This document shows, one piece after another, positions 11,776-23,486 of a stretch of DNA of 64,000 nt. Under the pieces are notes generated by a model, which saw nothing but the letters and a program-made list of their open reading frames with translations, made no database searches and was not told where the DNA came from. This DNA comes from Chrysoperla carnea (taxonomy: Eukaryota; Arthropoda; Insecta; Neuroptera; Chrysopidae). Each line of letters begins with the position of its first letter. Within the stretch, counting starts at the first letter, position 1. Location of the stretch: assembly GCF_905475395.1 (NCBI RefSeq), contig NC_058342.1, positions 14,728,640-14,792,639 of the forward strand, given 5' to 3'. A program made the position numbers and the translations under genes.

Positions 11776-14700
11776 ATGTAAGCGACATACAAATTTGTAA
11801 AACTTAAATGAATTATTAATTTTATTTATAATTTATTTATAGGGCGGATATACAAAAATATTTCGATCCCGACAAATGGAATTCGATGGGTTCTGACGAA
11901 CGTCTAAGATGTTCACTGGAATATGAAATGTATCTAGAACTGACAGCTCTTGGTAAAAGTTATCAAAACTTTAAACTCCTTTTTTTTATTGTTTTTATTT
12001 ATTGTTTATTTAGACTTTGATATGGCTAAACCAGATTTTCTAGAAGAGTATGAACTAGCACAAAGTTCCAAAAATAAGAAATTGCAAGAATCTTCAAAGA
12101 TAGCTTCGGTAAATTTTTTTTTTTATAAATGCATTAGAGTAAATTTTTCAAGAATACTTTAAAGTACGCTCTCGATTTTCCCCATTCCTCTGGTCTGGTT
12201 TGTCATAGTGAAACAACCGCAATATCTTATTCTTATCCTTCTATCTAAGAACATTTCGAAACGATTTATTATGAGCTCATGTCTTCATTTTAATACACTT
12301 GTTATTTCCTTTCGATGAGTTCTCAGTTACGATGATATTGATGTTCGAAAATAAATAGTCGGTTTTCACTTTTATTTTTATTAAATGTAGTTTCATTTGC
12401 GGTGAATGCTCGTAGTCTCAGAATACTTGGCATAGGAAAATGTCGTTGTGCAAAATTATAAATTATTCGAGCCGTGTTTCATAGCACAAAAGTGCTACGG
12501 CCATAGTGAAACATAACGGAATTTTGGTTTACATGACGAATTTTATACGAAAGGAGAAAACTTAGTTGCACGAAACGTTTTGAGGGATTCAGATAATTTT
12601 GTATTTTTTAAATTTTTTATATTTTTTGAATTCATCTAAATCTTTTTATTTCATCTAAAACAGGTTTTCCACAAACGGCCAGTTAAGTTTTTGTTATGTT
12701 TGTGTTTTCTAGAACCTAAAAAACAAAAACGAAACTGATACAAACCCAAAACTCTAGTTTTCATCGAGAATTTCGAACATTTTCGAAATCGAACATTTTT
12801 TTCGAATTTTGTTTCTGTTTTCGGTCCTTTTGCATTGGTTGCCTCGATTGAGCCAAATCATAGTTTTTCTTCTATGACAAACCAGCATATTTAGAGATAT
12901 TTAGAGAAGAAAATTTGTTTATTCTTAGTTGTGGCTGCACGGTTGATAATTCCGTCCTTGGAAAATAGTAAGTGAACACAGGGTGTCTGTTTTAAGTTGA
13001 CACATGCTTGAAACGCGATAAATAAATTTAATTCCGGAAAATGTTTCAATTGCACGAACAATGTATGGGAAATGCTAGTTTTAAAGGCACACATCTTATA
13101 CCAGCATCGAATTCGATCTAAGTTTTTAGGTTTAATTAAAACCTCACTCTGATTCATAACTGACAAACATTAGGCGAACGCTTTAAATTACAAAGTTGTT
13201 CTTTATAAATACGTAAACATTTTTAATTTGCAACTTTATTTTGTAAACCGAATAGTTTAGACAGTAACGGATGGCAAAAATCTAGCTTTTTGTGTGCTAG
13301 TTCATTGAATTTGATCAGAAATGGTCTTTGTAGAAAAACGAATCACTTTTATTTGATTTATTATCAATTTTTTTTCGAAGAATGTCTAGATTTCGCAGAA
13401 AAAATTATACGAAATAACAATTTTGATACGAAAAAACAATTTTGGGTTAAACTTGTCAGTTCGTTTTTATCTAAACTGTACGGCTTGGAAATTTCTTGAG
13501 AATTTTCGAGCAGAAACAAACCCTAAACACAACAAGATCGTTTTCACTTAACAGTGAGTTTCAAAGGACGTTGAAACCTTTTGGTGTAATCACTTCCGAG
13601 CGAGACCCGTAAACAAAACTCCATCTGTCGCAACTAGCGCCAGTCTTTAAAGAGTTTGCGAAAACTTACAGACTTTTTTTATTCAACACGAGCTTGTGTT
13701 TTGTTTTGTTCGTTTAGTATAAAACCTGCATTACGAATGCAAGAAAAAATAAGAATTTGTTCTGATGATTGTACGTTCGTTAAGTGGCGTTCGGTGTTCG
13801 AAGACACAAACTTGGATTATTCATTAGAACAACATCATAAACAAGTCTGTGAAATATCAGAACTACCGAATTTGATGCAGACTGTAATAAATATTCTTGC
13901 CATTGTTTTAATAATTACAGTTAATACAGCAGATCGTCGATAGAGTAAAAATTTCTATAGATTCATAAATTTTTTCTATAACTTAAACGAATAAATTTGG
14001 CATTGGACCTCGATAACTTGTTTTGACGCAGTGATGTCTTTTAGCTGCTACAAATAAAGTTCATAAATAAACATTTATACTAATTAAAAATATAAACCAA
14101 TAAAAACTTCTTATCTTAAACCCTTAGTAAGTTAAAAGCTCGATAATTCAAATTACTTGACATTTCTCTTGATTTTTAACTTTTCGAGGTTGTACTAGGT
14201 GTATACTTTCCATTCTCTCTCATGTTGTTTTTTTTTTGCAGGATGAAGAAAATGATGAAGATGAATTGTTGGATATAAATAAAGAAATGGGCGACAAAGG
14301 TTTTAATACGAAAGAAGTTAAATTGTATGTGTTTTTCAATTTGTTTTTATAATACAATGAATAAGCCGGAAAAAAGTGTCGAAAGTGGAAAAGTGGAGAA
14401 ACAGTACCGATTTTAATGAAACTTTTTATAACGTGTTTATAGGGTCCCAAAGTAAATTCAGCCAAGTTAACTTAGCCATAAAGGGGCATCGGCTTCCAGC
14501 GGGTGGCATATATAGTCCAAAATTTTTTTTAAATACTTATTTTGGCATAAAAATGTCATCTAGTAGGTATTCTTGTTATTACATTATCCGATGTCAGATT
14601 ACACGAATTCTGCCACGTATTCCAATAATCGTGCAATTTTTGACCCGAAATTTCATTTTTTGGCACATAACCGGAAAACTAAGTATTTATCGTCCAAACT

Positions 14701-17239
14701 GTTATCTAGAAAGTATTTTTGGACGCTGATTACTGATCTGATTGGCAATAATTTCACTTTTTTGGCAAGCTAAGTATTAATCGTCAAAACTTGCTTTAGT
14801 TGGTATTTTAGGCCGCTGATGTCCGATTACACGGATTCTTTGACTCGTAATCTACGAAAAAAATTTCTCTTACAGCACAGATTATACGATAAATTCTTAG
14901 TTTATGTGCAAAAAAATGAAATCGTATCAGCGGCCAAAATGCCTTTTAGAGCAAAGTTGGACGATAAATATTTAGTTTTCCGTTTTTGAATTAGTGTAAT
15001 TTGACATCGGATTCATATTCAGCGACCAAAAATATCTCCTAGATGACAATTTTAAGCCAAAATAAGCATTTCAAAAAAATTTGGAATACATATGCCACCC
15101 TCACCACTTATGACTTAGTTAAGTTAGGTAAATGTTCCTTGGGGTCCTATGAACTCCTTAAAAAAAAGTTTCATTAAAATCGGTACTGTTTCCAAGCTTT
15201 TCCTTTGCAAATGGGCTTATTAGTTGTTCTAAATTTAAAAAAAAAAAATTTGCATTAACTTTATAAGATAAAACAATTTCGGTCTCAATTACCACCAAAT
15301 ATACACTTTCGTTTTTTATAACAAATTAATTTAAATATAATAAACTAGCAACCCGCCCCGGCTTCGCTCCGGTCCAATACTGATACTAAATACACTACAG
15401 AAAAACTGTGAACGTTGTATATAAAAACATAGCGGCCCGCTCTGGCCTCGCACGGGTATGAAATATAAAGCCTATGTGATTAAAATCGATCCAGTAGTTT
15501 TGATTTATTCATTACTGCCCGTGGCCCGCACGCGTTAAATTTGGAGTAAAACAATCCCCCTTTCCCTATACCATGAAGATTTCCTGCTATCTTTTGAATA
15601 TCTAAATTCATACACTACATTTTTACTTATTTACTTTTTACATTTTTAACTATTTATTTTATTTTTACACATCACATTAGAAACCTCAAAAATAGCAGTA
15701 CTTCTCCACTATTTAATGGATGTTATTATACATATAAACCTTTCTCTTGAATCACTCTATCTATTAAAAAAAAACCGCATCAAAATCCGTTCCGTAGTTT
15801 CAATGATTTAAGCATACAAAGGGACATAGGCACATAGGGACATAGGGACAGAAAAAGCGACTTTGTTTTATACTATGTAGTGATAAGTAATCTCAGGATG
15901 ACACCTGCCGCTGGCTTTGAGCGTCAAATTGGGGTTCCACTTAGCTGAAACAACAGAGTTATGCCTGGCATCAAATTGTAAAAATGAGCGACAAAAAGTT
16001 TATTAATATCGAAAGTCGATGTCTCGAGATATACATACTAAAAGTTATTTCCTATCCTAATTTCAAAAAACCTGTACCGAAAAGTTCCATTGTTATACCA
16101 TGTATATAGAAAATAAATCATAGTATATTAAGTTTAGTTCCAAGTTTGTAGCGCTTAAAAATATTGATGCTATGAAAAAAATTTTAGTATAAGTGTTCAT
16201 AAAATCACTGAATTAATCCATTTTCGGTTGTCTGTCCGTCTGTCTGTCAACACGATAACTCAAAAACGAAAAAAGATATCAAGCTGAAACAGCGTACTCA
16301 GGACGTAAAAAGTGAATTTGAGTTCGTAAATAAGCAACATAGGTCAATTAGGTCTTGACGTAAAAAATATTTCTTATAAAAAAATAAAAAACTTTTGTTT
16401 GATTCATTTTGTTTGTAAACATCACTGTTTACCCACAAGGGCGCAAATTAAGTGCAAATTTTATAGTATGTGTTAATATGGGAATATCGGGGCACGCGCC
16501 CCTTCTGTAAGGATGCCTATGTACACCTTTGTACCATAGTTACCAATATAAATACTGTTATAAATGCTGTAATTAAGTGTAAAAGACTATTCAAAATAAA
16601 AATAATTTTTAGATGTTTAAACGCAGTCCTTTTGGCGCTATCTGTTGATGACGTATTAATATATGATCTGTCAGTTGATGACAGTTCAATGCACTGTTTA
16701 CTACAGGTATATAACCCACGTATGTAGGAATAATAGTATATATCCATGGTAATACCATACAAAAATATAAGTAATTAATACCATAGAATATGTCAACAAG
16801 TCTGACAAGCCACAGACTATGACGTCACGTCCGTTTTAGAAATTTGAATTTCTCTCACTGAATTTGTACCTTTATTAATTAATTTTAAGTAATTAAAAAC
16901 ATATTAATTACTAAATAATGGTTTAGTTCAAATGTTTTCTCATAAAGTTTATGTGAAGTCCATCGTTTGCCAATTAAATTAATTTTTATTCTAAAATTAA
17001 TAATTTTGTATTTTAGTTCGAAAAAGAAATTTGAAACAATTAATAAAATGGTAAAACATTTAGAGAAAACAGATGATAGTAATATTTTGGAAACATTAGG
17101 AGACGTAAAACAAGGTGAAGAATTGAAAACAACTCCTCCAAGCAGAAATAAACGTTATCCTAAAAGAATTGTTAAGAAGGTTGATCATTGTAAGAACTTT
17201 ATGTGTGATACGTGTGATAGAGCACCTAAGAAAAAGTAG
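11776..17239 (+). CDS. KRAB-like / SSXRD-like nuclear protein (170 aa)
   Basis: Coding exons at 11776-11777, 11843-11952, 12014-12108, 14242-14324 and 17017-17239. The start ATG is split: AT before a GTAAGC donor, G after the TATAG acceptor. All phases agree. Residues 5-60 (K-Y-F-D-P-D-K-W ... M-Y-L-E-L ... A-K-P-D-F-L-E-E-Y) resemble the KRAB-like domain of PRDM9/SSX (Y-F...E-W...E-K...Y...L..L...P-x-F). The middle is acidic (D-E-E-N-D-E-D-E). The end (N-K-R-Y-P-K-R-I-V-K-K-V ... F-M-C-D-T-C) resembles the SSXRD region and the following cysteine pair of PRDM9. No SET domain is present; a broken C2H2 finger lies 2.6 kb downstream. A repressor-recruiting nuclear role is inference. Homology is from remembered motif patterns. 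Confidence 0.6.
12109..14241 (+). other. Intron 3 of the KRAB-like gene
   Basis: 2.1 kb with degenerate repeat sequence, including a stretch (about 13110-13530) that recurs near 47680-47900. A 95-codon frame at 13656-13943 is kept in the right arm (36899-37186), but only because the duplication is recent. Confidence 0.5.
14361..15220. mobile_element. Foldback element, about 190-bp inverted repeats
   Basis: Starts ATAAGCCGG and ends GGGCTTAT. The arms (14361-14560 against 15025-15220) include CAGTACCGATTTTAATGAAA. The inverted-arm copy is at 35751-36500. No transposase. Confidence 0.7.
15345..15883 (-). mobile_element. Non-autonomous Helitron (539 bp)
   Basis: Read on the minus strand, the 5' end is TCACTACATAGTATAAAACA (from 15883), preceded by A. 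The 3' end is a GC-rich hairpin (CCGGAGCGAAGCCGG) a few bases before CTAG, followed by T. These are the Helitron hallmarks: TC start, hairpin, CTRR end, insertion between A and T. No ORF. The inverted arm carries the same Helitron with a large insertion (27976-35655). Confidence 0.85.
15884..16089. other. Short spacer in intron 4
   Basis: No recognised feature; mirrored in the inverted arm at about 27770-27975. Confidence 0.4.
16090..16470 (+). repeat. Dispersed repeat family D, copy
   Basis: Contains TTCGGTTGTCTGTCCGTCTG, a GATAACTCAAAAACGAAAA box and AACATCACTGTTTACCCAC. At least seven further copies occur in the window. Non-coding. Confidence 0.75.
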
Positions 17240-17289
17240 GTAACTTAGGTATGTATACATTTATAATTATGTTCTAAGCTAATTAGCGT

Positions 17290-17650
17290 TGTCACGGGGA
17301 AACAGTGATGTTTACAAAAAAATGTTTCAAACAAAAATTGTTTCTTTTTTATAAGGAAAAGTTTTTACATTTAAAGATTAGGTTTATAAGATGAGTCTTA
17401 CGGGCCCAAGACTCAATTGACCAATATTGCTCATTTACGAATTCGACCTCACTTTTTACGTCCTGAGCATGCTTGATATCTCTTTTCATTTTTGAAATAT
17501 CGCGAAAACAGACGTAACACCGGAAATGGACTAATTAGGTGATTTTATAAACACCTATAGCAAAATTATGTTCGTATCATCAATATTTTTAGCGTTACAA
17601 ACTTGGGACTAAACTTAATATACCTTGATATTGTATATTTCAATATATAC
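17290..17650 (-). repeat. Dispersed repeat family D, inverted copy
   Basis: Reverse orientation relative to 16090-16470, so the two copies bracket the last exon of the KRAB-like gene. Confidence 0.7.
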
Positions 17651-17689
17651 ACAGGGTATAACAAAGGAATAAAAAAAAGGAAAATAAAA

Positions 17690-19165
17690 ATTGAGAAAGA
17701 GAATAGACCTTTTTCACATTTTTTTTCTTTTTTTTAAATGAAAGTAAATGTCTTGATTAATGAACAAATTTTTTCCCCCGATTTTTTGGAGCAATATGAC
17801 CGAGAAAACAGACAATGAAAATCATTAAAATTCAAATTGGCGAAAACCATTCGGAAATTCACGAATATATATGAATGGCGGCTGTGATGTCAATTAGTAT
17901 GAATTACATATTTTCAAATATTGTTTTGGCATAGTTTGCATTTTTGTTCATTGAATAACTAGTTTATTTTCAATTTTACACGAAAAATAGCCAGAACCAA
18001 AGTTATTTAAAATTAAATTTCGTACAATTTTGGTTCTTATCAATTTTTTCCTAGGATCGATATTTTTCGATTTAGACCCGAAAAAGGTGGTCATGAATTC
18101 TTGTTTGTTGCATAGCTCGTTTATTTTTAATTTTAAACGAAAAATAGCTATTACCAAAGTTGTTAGGAATTAAATTTCTTGCAATTTTGATTCTCATCAA
18201 TTTTTTCTTAGGATCGACATTTTTTTATTTAGATCTGAAAAAAGGTGATCATGAATTCTCTTTGTTGCATAGCTCGTTTATTTTTAATTTTTAATTTTAA
18301 TCTCATCAATTTTTTCTTAGGATCGACATTTTTTTATTTAGATCTGAAAAAAGGTAGGATAAATTTTTGTTTATTGAAGAACTCATTGTTTTTTAAAAAT
18401 TCTGAAGTTATTTGAATTTAAATTTCTTACAATTTTGATCCTCATCAATTTTTGCCTAGGATCGATTATTCTGATATGTTCTTTATTATTGATTTTTTTC
18501 GTATAAACGTTAATTAAAGAGAAAGAAGGGTGCAAATGAAATAACTTTTACAATGAAAAATGCAAATTTATTTTTTTTCACTATTTCATTTTTGAAAAGA
18601 ATTCAAAATTCAAATTATTCTTACACTTGGTCCGAAAAAAAATATCGATCCTTGAACTAAATTGATGAGGACTAAAATTGTAGGAAATTTAATTCCTAAA
18701 AACTTCGATGATAACCAGTTTTCACGCAAACTTAAAAATAAACGAATAATGCAAAAAATAAAAATTCATGACCACCTCTTTTTAGGTCTAAATCGGAAAA
18801 TATTGATCTTAAGAAAAAATTGATAAAGACCAAAATTGTAGGAAATTTAATTTTAAATAACTTTGGTTCTGGCTATTTTTCATGTAAAAATGAAAATAAA
18901 CGAGTTATTCAATGAACAAAAATGTAAACTATGCCAAAACAGTGTTTGAAAATATGTAATTCATACTAATTGACATCACAGTTAATTAGCCAATCAAAAT
19001 CGTTTTAAATTATTTCAAATATCGTGACTTTTAAAAATTGTATTCGTGTTGTTTTTATTGTTAAAAATGCGTAATTTTCGAGTTACAGGTTCTGCTCGAA
19101 CTATATTTTTATAAAAAATTAACAAAAAGCATTTCAATTTTTCATGAAAAAGGTCTATTACTCTA
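17690..19165. repeat. Foldback element built of about 155-bp tandem units
   Basis: Outer arms AGACCTTTTTCA (17704) and its reverse complement (19145-19156). Inside are degenerate tandem units with CTAGGATCGA(T/C)ATTTTT and GGTCATGAATTC, running one way from 17940 to 18470 and the other way from 18620 to 18930. Half of it is present in the inverted arm (25500-26400). Satellite-like foldback, no ORF. Confidence 0.65.
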
Positions 19166-19329
19166 GTTACTCTTCAAAGCTGATAAATAGGTCTGAAAAC
19201 TCTTATTAGTATTCAATATGATAAAAGTAACACCGACACTAATTAATTTTTCAAAAATTTCTTCCGAAAAAGTCTCAATCGATAACCATTTTCTGCCATT
19301 AAATGTTTGATTAATAATCTATTTAATAT

Positions 19330-19825
19330 TTTCATATTTGATTAATTTTGGTAAAAGTGTTCATAAAATCACCTAATTAATCCATTTCCGGTTGTCTGTC
19401 TGTCTATCGTCTGTCCGTCTATTAAACAATTACTCAAAAACGAAAAGAGATATCAAGCTGAAATTTTTAAAGCGTGCTTAGGGCGTAAAAAGTGAGATCA
19501 AGGTCGTAAATGAGCAACATAGGTCAATTGGGTCTTGGGTCCGTAGTACCCATCTTGTAAACCGTTAGAGATAGAACAAAAGTTTAAATGTAAAAAATGT
19601 GACAACTTTTGTTTGAAACATTTTTTACAAACATCACTGTTTACCCGTGATAGTGCAAATCATGCTCAAATTGTGTAGTATGTATATTACAGATAGTTAT
19701 ATATGTGTGACATGTATGTATGTGTAATGTGACAGAGAGTAATCAACACTGTCTATACATGGTATTTCAACAATTAACTCAGTCAATTGTTTGTTTTCAC
19801 TTGTTTTAATTTCTATATTTTACAG
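19330..19825 (+). repeat. Dispersed repeat family D, long copy
   Basis: Includes TTCCGGTTGTCTGTCTGTC, AAACCGTTAGAGATAGAAC and the family end CAATTAACTCAGTCAATTG. Confidence 0.75.
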
Positions 19826-19886
19826 GTGAACTAAAAAAACAAAAGGAGGCGGTTGAAAAATCTAGTGTGATAAATTTAGAAAAATA

Positions 19887-20063
19887 ATGAGTTTAGAAAA
19901 TCATAACAATTTAAGTGATGAAAGTGACATAAATAAAAAACTTTTTAAACGGGACAAATGTGACTGACTCTACAACCAAATTAAATGTGCTGAATGTAGT
20001 GCTACGTTTACACGGAGTGCCAGTTTAAGAACACATAAAAATAATACTCACAACAAAAAATAA
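19887..20063 (+). pseudogene. C2H2 zinc-finger remnant
   Basis: From ATG 19887 the frame runs 26 codons to an in-frame TGA (19965-19967), then continues as a typical C2H2 finger: K-C-A-E-C-S-A-T-F-T-R-S-A-S-L-R-T-H-K-N-N-T-H, then N-K-K-stop. Spacing is C-x2-C-x12-H-x4-H. The stop separates a first K-C-D from the finger. It may be the tail of an old zinc-finger gene; its place downstream of the KRAB-like gene is suggestive, but no splice phase links them. Confidence 0.5.
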
Positions 20064-20321
20064 AAGCCACTTTTTATAACAGGGTGTCTACTTAAGTTGA
20101 ATACATATTCAAAACTTTTTAAGAAGAAAGTTATTCTTTATAAAAATCAATTATATTACAATTATAAGATTTACGAAAAAAAAGATCTTTATAAAAATCT
20201 CAATCAATAATATTTCTATATCAATAATATATTTCTATTTCAATAATATATTTGCTTTCAATAATATTAACATTCAGCTATATTCACTTTTGACATCGAA
20301 AATACAGGGTGCCACCACAAA

Positions 20322-20816
20322 TTGAGAAAGTTCGATAGGAATGTTAATGGTCGTTTAGAAATGGAGACCATTTTAAATAGTAGAAAATGGTTCATGAAAT
20401 CACTCACAAGAATTATAGGAGTGGAATTAAAGAACTTTGTAAAAGAACCATGGAATCATGAATGGAACATGAAGGTGGATACGTTTAGGCAAAAACGAAC
20501 TGAATATAACTGTTTAGGAACGAATTGTCTACGATGGAAATGTTTTGATCAAGAAATGTCCTGTTCAAATATTGAATTTGAGGAACGCATTAAAATCAAT
20601 GATAGCATTTTAATGCAGATTAAAAATAGTTTTATGTTCGCTCTGCCGGCCTCTGCACTTCTTGTTCATTGCGGTCGGTTGCGCCTTGAGGTAAAAACAA
20701 AAAACCACCAAGCAATGAACGTGAGACCTAAAAGATTCACTTCATTTGAACGATTCGCACTTTCTTCATTACTAGGTTCAGTATCATCAAGCAATTCTAC
20801 CGATCCACCATGGGGC
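20322..20816 (+). CDS. Conserved unrecognised coding segment (copy 1)
   Basis: A long open frame whose middle (20550-20680) encodes E-M-S-C-S-N-I-E-F-E-E-R-I-K-I-N-D ... A-L-P. The same residues are encoded at 40054-40165, most differences being single bases. The upstream part has W-F-M-K-S-L-T-R-I-I-G-V-E-L and W-N-H-E-W-N. The 3' part enters the antisense of the repeat ORF at 20818-21584, so only the first two thirds are worth attention. No domain recognised. Confidence 0.3.
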
Positions 20817-20817
20817 G

Positions 20818-21584
20818 TCACCTCATTTGAACGATTCGCATCCTTTCATTACTAGGTTTAGTATCATCAGGCAATTCTACCGAACCACCATGGGGAATCA
20901 CCTCATTTGAACGATTCGCATCTTCTTCATTACTAGGTTCAGTATCATCAGACAATTCTACCGAACCACCATGGGGAATCACCTCATTTGAACGATTCGC
21001 ATCTTCTTCATTACTGGGTTCAGTATAATCAGACAATTTTACCGAGCCACCATAAGGAAAATAAGCATCCGGGTGATTAAAATCCGAGTATCGATTTCGT
21101 ACGAACGTAACTGAATAACCATGATCATTTGAACGATTCGCACATTGTTCGACAAATAGTGCCTCCGCCATTTGTTCGTCAGTAGATTCCATAAAATCAG
21201 GTATTTCTACAGAGCCACCATAGGAAAAATAAGCATCTGGGTGATTAAAGTCAATGTAGCGATTTCGTACGAACCTAACTGAATAACCAAGATGATTTGA
21301 ACGATTAAGACATAGTTCGGCAAATTGTGCCTCCGCTATTTGAGTTACAGAGCCACGATAGGGAAAAAAAGCATGCGGGTGATTAAAGTCCATGTAACGA
21401 TCTCGTCTGAACGTAACTGAATAACCAAAATCAATTGAACGATTACGACATTGTTCGGCAAATAGTGCCTCCTCTATTTCTTCGGCCTCAGAGTCAGTAT
21501 AATCAGGCAATTCTACCAAGCCACCATAGGGAATCACCTCATTTGAAAGATTCGTACCTTTTTCATAAATGGCACTATATTTTC
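20818..21584 (-). CDS. Repeat-built acidic protein exon, unrecognised
   Basis: Open frame of about 255 codons on the minus strand after a possible acceptor (AAATAG), without an ATG, so probably an internal exon or a relic. It consists of three degenerate long modules, each with A-L-F-x-E-Q-C-x-N-R-S, G-Y-S-V-x-F-x-R-x-R-Y and D-F-N-H-P-D-A-Y-F-x-Y-G-G-S-V, followed by 27-residue (81-bp) modules N-R-S-N-E-V-I-P-H-G-G-S-V-E-L ... E-P-S-N-E-E-D-A. A one-base loss near 20845 shifts the frame in the last unit. Function unknown. Confidence 0.4.
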
Positions 21585-22008
21585 CTATTTAAAATTTGAA
21601 TTATTTACAATAAATATCAAATCGAAATTAAACCTTTCCTTAATTAAAGAAGTATAGATTCAAATCTAAATCGTTAGTGTACCCATCGAAACGGGCGGGA
21701 ATCAGCTTGTGTTTAATATTGGAAATTAAATTGTCGATGAGAAATTTTTTTTTGTGAAAGAATAATTAAAAATTATTTATAAATTTATATCTGTGATTTC
21801 AAAAATTTTATTGTTTTATAACAAGAAACAATTTACGTATGTTCTTTTTGTACCTCAGTGTATACACTGCTTTTAAAGAGTGTTCGTAGAAAATGATAGT
21901 CTTACAATACTGTAAGACTAAGTCTTGTCTTTACTACTTACACCCAGTGTAATAGACCTATAGACAAGAACAAATTTGTGTACATAATTTATTTATTATT
22001 TGAATTAT

Positions 22009-23214
22009 TTATCTGCGTCCAACGCATCCTGGGTTGTAGTTGATCTCTACTGGGACGGTTTGAGTGTTGGTGATTTGATTGTTATTTGGGTATCCTGCTG
22101 ATCCACCAATGTATGAGGGTTGTTGAACATATTGAGCAACTGGTAAGATTTGTTGAGCACTTGGGTAGCTTACAACTTGATTGTAAACTGGTAAAGTCTG
22201 TAAAATAAATTTTGATTAAATTCTCAGTTATTCTTGGTTCTTTTATTTTAGTCTTAAGGAGGGCTTGTACCATTTTAAACAAAATAAAAAAAAGGAAGAT
22301 AAAATAAAAGAAAAACTGTTGATAATTACTCAACAAATAGTACAAAAAAATTTGGATTTTTTGCTTTCCTCTAAAACGAAATGTAAACAAAACCTATTCC
22401 CAGTTTTAGACTGTTAAATGATATTTCATAAGAAATGGCACGGGACGTTTCCAAAAAATAAGCAAGTAAAGTAATATCCAATCAATATTTCTGCGTTTGA
22501 AAAAGTATGACTTTCTAGATTAGAAAATTTATAAAAAAAAGTGACCAAAAGTGTGGCATTTAAATATTATTTAGAATCTTTAAGTTGGCAATAACCATTT
22601 TTTCCACAGACTTATAAATAAAATATGTGATCATATAGACCAATTGTTGATGTTATGCATAATAATTGTATATATGGGCTAGATTTGTATGTAACGTTTT
22701 ATAATATATTAGGCTGTAGCTAATATTAAAAGATTTCAATACTGATATAAACAAATTACCTGTGCAATGGTGGAGTATGGAAGTGTGGATAATCCATTTA
22801 CATTGTTTACGATATTGGAACCAAATCCGTTTCCAACGAGTCCAACATTGCTAATTACACCTGGATATGAACCAATAGTTTGTACTTGAGAGCTACCAAT
22901 GTTATTGATATAGTTCACTGGTCCTGACTGTAAAATTAAAAAACAGATTGGTTTCTTTGCAAGTTTTCTTTGGAAAGAAAATTAGAGAATTTTCTGGAAT
23001 TTTGATAAGAATTCTTTATTTTTCAAATAGTTACCTGTACGGGGTATACTTGATTAGCGCCATTGTCTCTTAAATAAGTAAATGAGCCTTGATTTCCGAA
23101 CGGGAAACCATTTTGATCGTTATCTCTTAAGTAACTCAATGGTGTTGCCACTGATAAAACAGTGCAACAAGCTACTGTTACCAACAATGAAGTACAAACT
23201 TGTTTGAATGCCAT
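22009..23214 (-). CDS. Secreted N/Q-rich repeat protein, family copy 2
   Basis: Exons 23035-23214, 22760-22927 and 22009-22197, same phases and lengths as copy 1 (178 residues). The only amino-acid difference noticed is V to I in the Q-T-V-G-S-Y stretch of exon 2; exon 1 has one silent change. Intron 2 has the empty site of the MITE found in copy 1. Signal peptide, TATA box and 3' end are as in copy 1. Confidence 0.75.
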
Positions 23215-23293
23215 TGTTAATAATTTTTATTAAATTTTTGTTAAATAATTTAATTATTTTGATTTTAGTATAAAGTTCATTTGCTTTGCAGTC

Positions 23294-23303
23294 TTTTTAT
23301 ATA
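23294..23303 (-). promoter_or_regulatory. TATA box of copy 2
   Basis: TATATAAAAA on the minus strand, 80 bases before the start codon, as in copy 1. Confidence 0.65.
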
Positions 23304-23486
23304 AAACTATGAACAAAAAAATTGTTTAACCAAAATAATTTTCGTGATGATAAATAAAAAACCGTCTGATTATGAGTTGATATAATATTTTGACATGTTT
23401 AAATATATCAAATATTTTGAAAATTTTTTGTTTTTTACCAAGAACTAAGAAAAAACACTGCTATCTTAAAATAGCATAGCATACTT

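Larger units (their letters stand above)
11240..18615. repeat. Inverted segmental duplication, left arm
   Basis: This 7.4-kb segment matches the reverse complement of 25500-39060. Homologous blocks include 11240-11513, 12403-13490, 13500-15665, 15757-17230 and 17470-18615. The arms differ by indels: the right arm lacks 11513-12403, lacks about 240 bases after 17230, and has about 450 extra bases at 37340-37785 and about 7.2 kb extra inside a Helitron. Confidence 0.9.

Noticed and set aside
13656-13943. 95-codon ORF kept in both duplication arms (36899-37186)
   Set aside because: Conservation is no better than in surrounding non-coding sequence of the recent duplication; no recognisable motif.
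14376-14773. Overlapping ORFs of 117 and 66 codons
   Set aside because: Inside the foldback element 14361-15220; their mirror images occur on the other strand.
16470-16762. ORFs of about 80 codons on both strands, repeated at 27094-27408
   Set aside because: Complementary frames in intron sequence shared by the two arms; no codon signal or motif.
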